From Streptomyces griseoviridis (GTDB lineage: Bacteria > Actinomycetota > Actinomycetes > Streptomycetales > Streptomycetaceae), in contig NZ_CP029078.1 of the NCBI RefSeq assembly GCF_005222485.1, forward strand, positions 496,001 to 560,000: a stretch of DNA of 64,000 nucleotides, in the 5' to 3' direction. Positions 29,760 through 37,140 of the stretch are shown here, one piece after another. A program made the translations under genes and the position numbers. The notes below the pieces were generated by a model. The model had not been told where the DNA came from. It searched no databases and worked only from the letters and a program-made list of their open reading frames with translations. The stretch's first letter is position 1; each line of letters begins with the position of its first letter.

Positions 29760-30258
29760 CCCCGCCCGCGCGGCCCGGCCGCAGGTCGGGTCGCGGGGGC
29801 CCCGGCGGGCGGAGCATGTAGACGTCGACGGGGTCCTGCTGCGTCACCGTGAAGCCGTGGCGTTCGTAGAGGCGTCGGGCGGCGCTGCCGCGCAGCACGT
29901 TCAGCCGGACGGGCACGCCCTCGGTGTCGGTCCCGCGCAGCAGGGTGCGCAGCACGGCCGAGCCGAGTCCCCGGCCCTGGAGGCGCGGCGCGAGATAGAA
30001 GTGCTCGAGCCACCGCCCGTCCGGGGCCGGACGCAGGGCGACGCAGCCCGCGAAGGTGTGGTCGTGCTCGACGACCAGGGTGTGGCCGGGGACGAAGGCG
30101 TCCCGCAGCCGCTGTCTGACGCGCCGCTCGTCGAACCGTCCGAGCCGTTCCAGATCGGCGCGCAGCACGGTGGCGCGGAGCTCGGCGATCGGCTCGACGT
30201 CCTCGGGAGCGGCCGGACGCAGCGCCCACTCCCCCGCCGTCGCCGTACGCGTGTCCAT
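29728..30258 (-). CDS. GNAT-family N-acetyltransferase
   Basis: This 176-residue GNAT protein has the acetyl-CoA pyrophosphate loop LAPRLQGRGLGSAVLRTLL (Q/R-x-x-G-x-G/A) and the later strand-helix VRLNVLRGSAARRLYERHGF with a tyrosine in the usual general-acid area. The C-terminal 25 residues are Pro/Gly-rich and overlap the FUSC gene. The substrate is unknown. It is followed upstream, on the same strand, by a GHKL gene 43 bases away, so the two may be cotranscribed. Confidence 0.9.
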   Translation of the reverse strand: MDTRTATAGEWALRPAAPEDVEPIAELRATVLRADLERLGRFDERRVRQRLRDAFVPGHTLVVEHDHTFAGCVALRPAPDGRWLEHFYLAPRLQGRGLGSAVLRTLLRGTDTEGVPVRLNVLRGSAARRLYERHGFTVTQQDPVDVYMLRPPGPPRPDLRPGRAGGVSASAPPPGP

Positions 30259-30301
30259 GGCGGAAGTATGCCAAGGGCCCGGGTGAGCGGGTGCGCGGCG
30301 G

Positions 30302-30736
30302 TCAGGAGAGGGTCATCACGGCGGTGATGCACTTGCCGCCGGTCGGCAGTTCGCGCACCCGCACCTCGTGGGCGAGCCGGCAGACGATGGGCCAGCCTCG
30401 GCCGCCGACCTCGCCGCGGCGCTGCGGGTCGGCGGCGGGCGCCGTGGTGGCGGGCAGCCGGTCGCTGCGGTCGGACACGGAGACCCGGATGCCGGGTTCG
30501 ACGACGTCGACCCGGAAGTCGGTGATGCCGCCGCCGTGCAGGATGGCGTTGGTGGTCAGTTCCGTGGCGACGAGCAGCGCGTCGGAGACGGCGATCGTGT
30601 CGGCGGTGCGGCTGCGTGCCGCCACCGCGCGCTCGACCTGCCGGCGCGCTTCGGACGGCAGACAGGCCGAACCCTGTCCGAACCGCCGCGCCGCCGGCTG
30701 GGCGGCGCGGGTCTTGACGGTGTCTTCCTTGTACAT
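30302..30736 (-). CDS. GHKL anti-sigma-type ATP-binding protein
   Basis: The 144-residue protein has ALLVATELTTNAILHGGG (N box), VEPGIRVSVSDRSDRLP (G1) and GRGWPIVCRLAHEVRVREL, then GGKCITAVM. This makes it another HATPase_c_2 regulator of the Streptomyces type. The ATG at 30736 follows GGGGAGA. It is in no visible STAS pair, so its partner must lie elsewhere. A 436-base gap upstream holds a palindrome and a candidate RNA. Confidence 0.88.
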   Translation of the reverse strand: MYKEDTVKTRAAQPAARRFGQGSACLPSEARRQVERAVAARSRTADTIAVSDALLVATELTTNAILHGGGITDFRVDVVEPGIRVSVSDRSDRLPATTAPAADPQRRGEVGGRGWPIVCRLAHEVRVRELPTGGKCITAVMTLS

Positions 30737-30920
30737 CGTTCGTCTCCCCGATCGGTGACGAACCGGCCCCCTGGTCGATGAGGGAAAGGGGCCGGACCCT
30801 GCCATGCCCACGTCCGCCGGGCGAACTCGGTGGGCTCTGCTGTTCGGCTGACCGCCGGACGGCCGGACAAACCTGCCGTGCGGGGATTATCGGGCAGACG
30901 GACGGCGCCGGAGTGAAACA

Positions 30921-30932
30921 GGTCACGTGACC
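30921..30932. promoter_or_regulatory. Exact 12-bp palindrome GGTCACGTGACC
   Basis: The site lies 185 bases upstream of the GHKL gene and just before the candidate RNA. A self-complementary site with a central CACGTG is a plausible operator. The binding protein is unknown. Confidence 0.35.
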
Positions 30933-30948
30933 GGCTTTTCTCTACACG

Positions 30949-31077
30949 AGACCCTCGCATCGGGTCTACGGTTCATCCATCACTGGTGACGGGCGCGGAT
31001 CGCGGCCCCTGTCAGGTCCCCCGCTCACCACCCCGAACCGCCCTGGCTGGCTACCCCCGTCCAGCCAGGGCTTTTTT
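30949..31077 (+). ncRNA. Candidate small RNA or 5' leader ending in an intrinsic terminator
   Basis: On the plus strand AGACCC/GGGTCT forms a hairpin with a 7-base loop (30949-30967). About 75 bases later comes a perfect 10-bp stem with a six-T tract. No plus-strand gene ends anywhere nearby, so this terminator is not closing a coding transcript. It may end a small RNA of about 130 nt or attenuate the gene starting at 31173. The 5' end and promoter were not identified. Confidence 0.4.
31041..31077 (+). terminator. Intrinsic terminator: 10-bp stem plus T6
   Basis: CCCTGGCTGG (31041-31050) pairs perfectly with CCAGCCAGGG (31061-31070). The loop is ten bases and contains five cytosines, and C-TTTTTT follows. 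It is the clearest rho-independent terminator seen in the window and lies 96 bases before the next start codon. Confidence 0.75.
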
Positions 31078-31172
31078 CTGCCCTCCGCCGAGGTGCCCGG
31101 CGCGGCGGCAGCGGCTCCAATGGGCTTGAGGGAACACACCGGATCGACCTCGTCGGCGAGGAGCCCCGTGCC

Positions 31173-31622
31173 ATGACCGAAGCGACGAAACTGCTGACCG
31201 CCCTGCCCCCGGCCCAGCGCGCCCGTCTGATGACGCTCGCGCGGGAGGTCTCCTTCCCCGAGGACGTCGTGATCTTCGAGGCGGGCGGTCTGGCCGACCG
31301 GTTCTGGGTGATCCGCTCGGGGGCCGTCTCACTGACCCAGCGGGTCAACCAGTTGCAGCGCGTCACCGTGGCCGGCCTCGGCGCCGGGGATCTGCTCGGC
31401 TGGTCCTGGCTGTTCCCGCCGCACGCGTGGGACTTCGGCGCGGAGGCGTTCAGCCGGGTCAGGGCCTACGAGTTCGACGCGGCCGAGGTGCTGCGGCTCT
31501 GCGAGGAGGACCCGCGCCTCGGGCTGACGCTGGTGCGCGGGGTCGCGGAGATCCTCGCCCACCGGCTGGAGCTGACCCGGGGCAGGCTGATGGAGATCAC
31601 CTCCCGCCACCGGGCCCTGTGA
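31173..31622 (+). CDS. Cyclic-nucleotide-binding-domain (Crp-type) protein without DNA-binding domain
   Basis: The 149-residue protein is a single cNMP-binding beta roll: FPEDVVIFEAGGLADRFWVI, then RVTVAGLGAGDLLGWSWLF and the C-helix. It stops at residue 149, with no winged-helix domain following, so it cannot act as a normal Crp regulator. The canonical phosphate-binding R-S-A segment is not recognisable. It may be a ligand-binding adaptor. GAGGAG at 31158-31163 supports the ATG at 31173. Confidence 0.85.
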   Translation: MTEATKLLTALPPAQRARLMTLAREVSFPEDVVIFEAGGLADRFWVIRSGAVSLTQRVNQLQRVTVAGLGAGDLLGWSWLFPPHAWDFGAEAFSRVRAYEFDAAEVLRLCEEDPRLGLTLVRGVAEILAHRLELTRGRLMEITSRHRAL

Positions 31623-31626
31623 GCCC

Positions 31627-33048
31627 TCAGATCCGGTAACGGCGCAGCGCGGGCACCGCGGCGGCGAGGGCGAGCATCACGACGACGACCAGGATGCCGC
31701 CGCCCGCGACCGCCGCGCGTGGCCCGAAGGCCGAGCCCGCGGTGCCGTGCAGCACGTCGGCCAGGCGCGGCCCGCCCGCGACGACGACCGTGAAGACGCC
31801 CTGCATCCTCCCGCGCATCTCGTCGGTGGCCGCCGAGAGCAGGATCGCCCCGCGGAACACCATGGAGACCATGTCGGCGACCCCCGCGACGGCCAGGAAG
31901 ACCACCGCCATCCAGAGGTTGCCGCTGAGCCCGAACCCGGCGATCGCGGCGCCCCAGGCGACGACCGCGCCGATCACCATCAGGCCGTGTCTGCGGGCCC
32001 GCGAGAAGGTCCCGGAGAACAGCCCGCCGAGCACCGCGCCGATGGGTATCGCGGCGAACAGCAGGCCGAGCGCGAAGCCCCCGCCCCAGGGGCTGTAGGT
32101 GGTGTCGGCGAGCTGCGGGAACAGGGCGCGGGGCATGCCGAGGACCATCGCGACGATGTCGGCGAGGAAGGAGAGCAGCAGCACCTTGTGGGCGGAGATG
32201 TAGCGGAACCCGGCGGCGATCTCCCTGACCCCGGCCCGCCGGGTCGCGGCGCCCGCGAGCGGCGGCAGCGAGGGCAGCCGGTAGACCGCCCAGACGGTGA
32301 CGCAGAGCGCGAGGGCGTCCAGGAGGTACAGCTCGGGCAGCCCGATCACCGGGATCAGGACCCCGGCCAGGAGCGGCCCGACGACCTGCCCGGTCTGCAT
32401 CACGGTGGAGCCGAGCGCGTTGGCGGCGGCCAGCTGCCCTGCGGGCACCAGGCGGGCGATGGAGGCGTTGCGGGCCGGGGCGTTCAGACCCCAGAACGCC
32501 TGCTGCACGGCGAGCAGCACCATCAGGACGGCCACCGAGCCGAGCCCGGTGGCGGCCTGGACCCAGAACAGCACCGAGGTGACGGCTATCCCGCTGTTGG
32601 TGATCAGCAGCAGCTTGCGCCGGTCCATGGTGTCGGCGACGGCGCCGCCCCACAGGGCGAACACGATCAGCGGCAGCAGTCCGGCGAGGCTGGCGGCGCC
32701 GACCCAGGCCGAGGAGCCGGTGATGTCGTAGATCTGCTTGGGCACGGCGACGGCGGTGAGCTGGCTGCCGACCGCCGTGACGATCGTCGACGTCCACAGC
32801 CGCCGGTAGGCCGGGACGCGCAGCGGCCTGGTGTCCATCGCCCAGCGGCGCCAGCCGGCCCGGTGCGGCGGGTCGGCGGGGCCGCTCGGATCGGCGGGGT
32901 CGGTCGGGTCGCACGCGGCAGCCGGGCCCGTGCGGTCCCCGGGGCCGGTCCGGTCGGCGGGCTCTGTCCGGTGGCTCGCCCCGGGTGTGCCGGGTTCGCT
33001 GCCGCTGGTCTCGCTGGTGTCCACGGGCTTCCTGGTTGCTCGATACAT
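31627..33048 (-). CDS. MFS transporter, probable efflux type (MFS_3, EntS-like)
   Basis: The product is about 473 residues. An N-terminal 60-residue disordered stretch of T/G/P/D repeats precedes about 12 membrane helices starting at PLRVPAYRRLWTSTIVTAVG. The family motif GGAVADTMDRRKLLLITN after helix 2 is the typical MFS loop, and FWGLNAPARNASIARLVP is characteristic of the MFS_3 (enterobactin exporter-like) group. The start is uncertain: I took the ATG at 33048, and a start at 32838 (MDTRPLRVP) would remove the odd leader. The substrate is not evident. Confidence 0.85.
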   Translation of the reverse strand: MYRATRKPVDTSETSGSEPGTPGASHRTEPADRTGPGDRTGPAAACDPTDPADPSGPADPPHRAGWRRWAMDTRPLRVPAYRRLWTSTIVTAVGSQLTAVAVPKQIYDITGSSAWVGAASLAGLLPLIVFALWGGAVADTMDRRKLLLITNSGIAVTSVLFWVQAATGLGSVAVLMVLLAVQQAFWGLNAPARNASIARLVPAGQLAAANALGSTVMQTGQVVGPLLAGVLIPVIGLPELYLLDALALCVTVWAVYRLPSLPPLAGAATRRAGVREIAAGFRYISAHKVLLLSFLADIVAMVLGMPRALFPQLADTTYSPWGGGFALGLLFAAIPIGAVLGGLFSGTFSRARRHGLMVIGAVVAWGAAIAGFGLSGNLWMAVVFLAVAGVADMVSMVFRGAILLSAATDEMRGRMQGVFTVVVAGGPRLADVLHGTAGSAFGPRAAVAGGGILVVVVMLALAAAVPALRRYRI

Positions 33049-33118
33049 CTTTCTGGGCCGGGGTTCACTATCGCAGCCCCGCCCGGGAGTTCGGAGGGTG
33101 CGGTCCACGGCAGCGGAC

Positions 33119-33733
33119 TCAGGCGTCGACGACGAGCAGCAGCCCCAGCCCGATCATGGTCATGGCGACCAGGCCGTCGAGCAGCCGCCAGGCCCGGGGC
33201 GTCGCCAGGAACCGGCCGAGCCTGCGGGCGCCGAACCCGAGCGCGGCGAACCAGCAGAGGCTGGCCAGCGTCGCGCCGAGCCCGAAGGTCCAGCGCAGCG
33301 GGCCACGGTCGGCGGCGAGCGAGCCGAGCAGGAACACCGTGTCGAGGTAGACGTGCGGGTTGAGCCAGGTCAGCGCGAGACAGGTGAGCACCGCCCGCCG
33401 CGTCGAGCCCGCCCTCCCGCCGTCCGCGCGCAGCGTCCCGCCCGGCCGCAGCACCCGGCGGACGGCGAGCGCGCCGTAGCAGAGCAGGAAGGCGCCGCCG
33501 ATCCAGCCGACCGCCGTCAGCGCCCACGGCCAGGCCACCACCACCGCGCCGACCCCGCCGACGCCGAGCGCGATCAGCGCGGCGTCGGAGAGGGCGCAGA
33601 TGCCGACGACGGCGAGGACCGCCTCCCGGCGGACGCCCTGGCGCAGGACGAAGGCGTTCTGGGCGCCGATGGCGACGATGAGCGAGAGGCCGGTGCCGAA
33701 CCCCGCCGCGGCGGCGGACAGTGCGTGGGACAT
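33119..33733 (-). CDS. lysE: LysE/ArgO-family basic amino acid exporter
   Basis: The 204-residue protein has six predicted helices and the LysE signature near the N-terminus, LSLIVAIGAQNAFVLRQGVR, plus LTWLNPHVYLDTVFLLGS in the middle. LysE exports lysine and arginine when intracellular levels are too high. It is divergent from a LysG-type LysR regulator 66 bases away, the arrangement known from Corynebacterium. ATG at 33733. Confidence 0.93.
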   Translation of the reverse strand: MSHALSAAAAGFGTGLSLIVAIGAQNAFVLRQGVRREAVLAVVGICALSDAALIALGVGGVGAVVVAWPWALTAVGWIGGAFLLCYGALAVRRVLRPGGTLRADGGRAGSTRRAVLTCLALTWLNPHVYLDTVFLLGSLAADRGPLRWTFGLGATLASLCWFAALGFGARRLGRFLATPRAWRLLDGLVAMTMIGLGLLLVVDA

Positions 33734-33771
33734 GGCCCCGACGCTACGAAACCGCCTGCCGCAAGTACAGC

Positions 33772-33793
33772 TAAAGATTCTTACGTATCCTTA
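33772..33793. promoter_or_regulatory. Imperfect inverted repeat between lysE and lysG (probable LysG site)
   Basis: TAAAGATT (33772-33779) and TATCCTTA (33786-33793) face each other with six bases between them; six of eight positions are complementary. The AT-rich dyad in a 66-base divergent gap is the expected place for a LysR-type T-N11-A operator and the -10 regions of both genes. Confidence 0.5.
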
Positions 33794-33799
33794 GCGCTC

Positions 33800-34711
33800 G
33801 TGAAGACGGAGCTGACCGAACTCCCCGCCGACCAGGTGCGGACGCTGCTCGCGGTGGTCGACCAGGGGACGTTCGACGCCGCCGCCGCGGCCCTGCACGT
33901 GACGCCGTCGGCGGTGAGCCAGCGGGTGAAGGCCCTCGAACAGCGCACCGGGCGGGTGCTGCTCCAGCGCACCAAGCCGGTCAGGCCCACCGAGTCCGGC
34001 GAGGTCGTGGTGCGGTTCGCCCGGCAACTGGCCCGCCTCGAACGGGACGCGCGCGCCGAGCTGGGCATGACCGCGGCCGGTGAGCCGACCCGGGTGTCGA
34101 TCGCCGTGAACGCGGACTCGCTGGCCACCTGGTTCCTGCCCGCGCTCGGCCGGGTCGGCGGGGCGTCCCCCCTCTCCTTCGAGCTGCGCCGCGAGGACGA
34201 GACCAGGACCGCGTCGCTGCTGCGCGAGGGGCTGGTGATGGCGGCGGTGACCTCGTCGCCCGAGCCCGTGGCGGGCTGCTCGGTGCGCCCGCTCGGCCGG
34301 ATGCGGTACCTGGCGACGGCCAGCCCCGGCTTCGCCCGCGAGCATCTCGCGGGGCCGCTGCGGGATGCGCTCACCGTCGCGCCCACCCTGACCTTCGACC
34401 GGGACGACGACCTCCAGGACGCCTTCGTGCGCCGGCTGCGGCGCGGCCCGCGCGGGGCGAGCCTGCACCGGCACCACGTGCCGACCTCGGAGGGGTTCAC
34501 GCAGTCCGTGGTGATGGGCCTCGGCTGGGGGCTGCTGCCGCTGATGCAGGCCGAACCGCTGCTGCGGGAAGGGCTGCTGGTGTCGCTCGCGCCCGAACGG
34601 CCCTTCGACGTGCCGCTGTACTGGCAGCAGTGGCGGCTCGACTCCCCCGCCCTCGCCGCCGTCGCGCGGGCGGTGGCCGCCGCTGCCGAGGAGGCCCTCG
34701 AAACCGGGTGA
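33800..34711 (+). CDS. lysG: LysR-type regulator LysG/ArgP of the lysine/arginine exporter
   Basis: The 303-residue LysR protein has the N-terminal helix-turn-helix LPADQVRTLLAVVDQGTFDA and ALHVTPSAVSQRVKALEQRT, then a periplasmic-binding-type effector domain. The end (WQQWRLDSPALAAVARAV) is typical of the ArgP/LysG subgroup. It activates the divergent exporter when lysine or arginine accumulates. GTG at 33800 lies seven bases after the dyad, so the transcript may be leaderless or nearly so. Confidence 0.92.
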   Translation: MKTELTELPADQVRTLLAVVDQGTFDAAAAALHVTPSAVSQRVKALEQRTGRVLLQRTKPVRPTESGEVVVRFARQLARLERDARAELGMTAAGEPTRVSIAVNADSLATWFLPALGRVGGASPLSFELRREDETRTASLLREGLVMAAVTSSPEPVAGCSVRPLGRMRYLATASPGFAREHLAGPLRDALTVAPTLTFDRDDDLQDAFVRRLRRGPRGASLHRHHVPTSEGFTQSVVMGLGWGLLPLMQAEPLLREGLLVSLAPERPFDVPLYWQQWRLDSPALAAVARAVAAAAEEALETG

Positions 34712-34715
34712 CGCG

Positions 34716-35420
34716 TCAGCGCGACGCGTCGAGGCAGGCCGCCGCGCTGTCCAACAGCATCTCGAGGGCCGTCGGATAGGCGCTGGTGACCATGCGTCCG
34801 GCCAGCAGCCCGGCGGCCTCGGCGATCCGCGGATGGGTGTCCCGGGGCAGCCGGGCGTACGTCGAGCGCCACATCTCCTCGTCGGCGCGCAGGGCCGCGC
34901 TCGGCAGCGCGAGGGAGGCCGCGTCCAGGGCGGCGAAGGCCAGCGTCTGGTCGATGAACGCGTGGTAGATCCGCACGGTGTCGGCCAGCGGGAACCCGGC
35001 GGTGCGCAGCACGTCGAGGACCGCCTCGTCGGCGGCGAGTTCGTTGGCGCGTCCGGTGACCCGGCTCGTGGTCAGCAGGGCCGCCTGCGGGTGGGCGACG
35101 TAGGCGGCGTGGATGCGCAGTCCGACGGCGCGCAGGTCGGCCCGCCACCGACCGGTCGGCCGCCAGCCGTCGAGGGCCTGCCCGACGAGCGCGTCGCCGA
35201 TGGCCAGCGTCAGGTCGTCCATCCCGCGGAAGTAGCGGTAGAGGGTGCTGGGGTCGGCGTCCAGGGCGAGCCCGAGGCGGCGGGCGGTCAGGCCCGCGCT
35301 GCCGTGCTCGCGCAGCATCCGCAGCGCCGTCTCCACGATCAGCCGCTCCGACAGGACCGTGCCGCTCCGGGTGGGCCGGCGCCTGCGGCGCCGCTCCTCG
35401 GGCACGACGGGCTTGGCCAC
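34716..35420 (-). CDS. TetR-family regulator
   Basis: The 234-residue TetR protein has LIVETALRMLREHGSAGLTA and RRLGLALDADPSTLYRYFRG as the DNA-binding domain. The C-terminal domain (TetR_C-like, WRADLRAVGLRIHAAYVAHP) binds an unknown ligand. The GTG at 35420 follows GGGAGGAGGG. It is divergent from the saccharopine-dehydrogenase-like gene, 128 bases away, and may regulate it. I saw no convincing operator in the gap. Confidence 0.88.
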   Translation of the reverse strand: MAKPVVPEERRRRRRPTRSGTVLSERLIVETALRMLREHGSAGLTARRLGLALDADPSTLYRYFRGMDDLTLAIGDALVGQALDGWRPTGRWRADLRAVGLRIHAAYVAHPQAALLTTSRVTGRANELAADEAVLDVLRTAGFPLADTVRIYHAFIDQTLAFAALDAASLALPSAALRADEEMWRSTYARLPRDTHPRIAEAAGLLAGRMVTSAYPTALEMLLDSAAACLDASR

Positions 35421-35548
35421 GACGCGCCCTCCTCCCTGTGCTGTGCGCACCCGCGTTCTTATGCCAACGCCATTGACCTTAACTCCGGCGCGGGCGTTTG
35501 ATCCGGTCGGGGCCCGCGCCCCGCACCGTCAGCGGAGGGAGACCAGTC

Positions 35549-36769
35549 ATGCGTGTACTGCTCGTGGGGGCCGGCGGCGTCGGCACCGCCGTCACCCGGA
35601 TCGCGGCCAGGCGGCCGTTCTTCGAGGCGATGGTGGTCGCCGACCACGACCCGGCCCGCGCCGAGGCCGCCGTCGCGGCCCTCGGCGACGGTGAGCGGCG
35701 CTTCTCGGCCGCCCGCGTCGACGCGAACGACGAGGCGGCGGTGGCCGCGCTGCTGCGCGCGCACTCCTGCGACGTCCTCCTCAACGCCACCGACCCGCGT
35801 TTCGTGATGCCGCTGTTCCGCGCGGCCCGCGCCGCGGGCGCCGACTACCTCGACATGGCGATGTCCCTGTCCCACCCGCATCCCGAACGCCCCTACGAGG
35901 AGTGCGGCGAGAAGCTGGGCGACGCGCAGTTCGCGGCGTCCGACGAGTGGGCCGGGGCGGGCGCGCTCGCCCTGGTGGGCATGGGCGTCGAGCCGGGACT
36001 CTCGGACGTCTTCGCCCGCCACGCCGCCGACGAACTCTTCGACGACATCGACGAGATCGGCGTCCGCGACGGCGCGAACCTCACCGTCGACGGCTACGAC
36101 TTCGCGCCGTCCTTCAGCATCTGGACCACCATCGAGGAGTGCCTCAACCCGCCGGTGGTCTACGAGGCCGGGCGCGGCTGGTTCACCACCGAGCCGTTCA
36201 GCGAGCCCGAGGTGTTCGACTTCCCCGACGGCATCGGCCCGGTGGAGTGCGTGAACGTCGAGCACGAGGAGGTGCTGCTGATGCCGCGCTGGGTGGACGC
36301 CCGCCGGGTGACCTTCAAGTACGGCCTGGGCAGCGAGTTCATCGACACCCTCAGGACGCTGCACCTGCTCGGGCTCGACCGCACCGAGCCGGTGACCGTG
36401 CCGGGCCCGGCGGGAGCGGTGTCCGTCTCGCCCCGGGACGTCGTCGCGGCCTGTCTGCCCGACCCGGCGACGCTCGGCGACCGGATGCGCGGCAAGACCT
36501 GCGCGGGCACCTGGGTGCGCGGCACCAAGGACGGGGCGCCGCGCGAGGTGTACCTCTACCACGTCGTCGACAACGAGTGGTCGATGGCCGAGTACGGCAG
36601 CCAGGCCGTGGTCTGGCAGACGGCGATCAACCCGGTGATCGCCCTCGAACTCCTCGCCACCGGCGCCTGGTCGGGCGCGGGCGTCCTCGGCCCCGAGGCG
36701 TTCCCGGCCCGCCCGTTCCTCGATCTGCTGACCGCGTACGGCTCTCCGTGGGGGCTGCGCGAGCAGTGA
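35549..36769 (+). CDS. Saccharopine dehydrogenase-family NAD(P)-dependent enzyme
   Basis: The 406-residue protein begins with the Rossmann motif MRVLLVGAGGVGTAVTRIAA and continues with VLLNATDPRFVMPLFRAARA and ALVGMGVEPGLSDVFARHA, typical of the Lys9/saccharopine dehydrogenase fold. The C-terminal half (VEHEEVLLMPRWVDARRVTF, KTCAGTWVRGTKDGAPREVY) fits members acting on amino acids or polyamine-type substrates. GCGGAGGGAG at 35532-35541 supports the ATG. The exact reaction is unknown; the neighbouring lysine exporter is suggestive only. Confidence 0.85.
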   Translation: MRVLLVGAGGVGTAVTRIAARRPFFEAMVVADHDPARAEAAVAALGDGERRFSAARVDANDEAAVAALLRAHSCDVLLNATDPRFVMPLFRAARAAGADYLDMAMSLSHPHPERPYEECGEKLGDAQFAASDEWAGAGALALVGMGVEPGLSDVFARHAADELFDDIDEIGVRDGANLTVDGYDFAPSFSIWTTIEECLNPPVVYEAGRGWFTTEPFSEPEVFDFPDGIGPVECVNVEHEEVLLMPRWVDARRVTFKYGLGSEFIDTLRTLHLLGLDRTEPVTVPGPAGAVSVSPRDVVAACLPDPATLGDRMRGKTCAGTWVRGTKDGAPREVYLYHVVDNEWSMAEYGSQAVVWQTAINPVIALELLATGAWSGAGVLGPEAFPARPFLDLLTAYGSPWGLREQ

Positions 36770-36879
36770 TCCGGGACTTCGGCCGGACTCGTTTGTTTCA
36801 CCTGCGCCCTGACCGGTGACCCGTACTCCGACAGGCCGTTGTACGAGGCACGGACGACTTCGAGCACAGGTGACTTTTC

Positions 36880-37140
36880 ATGGAGAACTGGCGAGACCAC
36901 GCCGCGTGCCGCACCGAGGACCCCGAGCTCTTCTTCCCGATCGGCACGTCGGGACCCGCCGTGATGCAGGCCGAGCAGGCGAAGCGGGTGTGCGCGGGGT
37001 GCCCGGTGCGGGAGCAGTGTCTGCGCTGGGCCCTGGACGCCGGGGACTGCCTGGGCGTCTGGGGCGGCACGGACGAGAACGAACGACGGGCCCTACGCGC
37101 CCGCAAGCGCCGCCAGGCGGCCCGCGCCGCGCAAGGTTAG
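36880..37140 (+). CDS. WhiB-family iron-sulfur regulator (WblE/WhiB1-like)
   Basis: This 86-residue WhiB-like protein has the four cluster cysteines C10, C38, C41 and C47 (C-x27-C-x2-C-x5-C), the turn motif GVWGG and a basic C-terminus ERRALRARKRRQAARAA. RTEDPELFFPIGTSGPAVMQ is close to the WblE/WhiB1 subgroup. These proteins bind a [4Fe-4S] cluster sensitive to O2 or NO and act through the principal sigma factor. AGGTGA lies seven bases before the ATG. Its stop overlaps the convergent kinase stop. Confidence 0.93.
   Translation: MENWRDHAACRTEDPELFFPIGTSGPAVMQAEQAKRVCAGCPVREQCLRWALDAGDCLGVWGGTDENERRALRARKRRQAARAAQG

Larger units (their letters stand above)
30737..31172. other. Long divergent intergenic region
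   Basis: The 436 bases between a GHKL gene and the cNMP-binding-domain gene contain no credible protein frame. They hold an exact 12-bp palindrome (30921-30932), a small hairpin (30949-30967) and an intrinsic terminator with a T-tract (31041-31077), each listed separately. Promoters for both flanking genes must also lie here. Confidence 0.6.

Noticed and set aside
31041..31077. 6C RNA-type hairpin
   Set aside because: The loop has five cytosines rather than a run of six, and the genes around it are not those known to flank 6C RNA in actinobacteria; family identity cannot be claimed.
32831..33799. Upstream extension of the LysR regulator frame
   Set aside because: It is antisense to the LysE and MFS genes; the LysR homology starts at GTG 33800.
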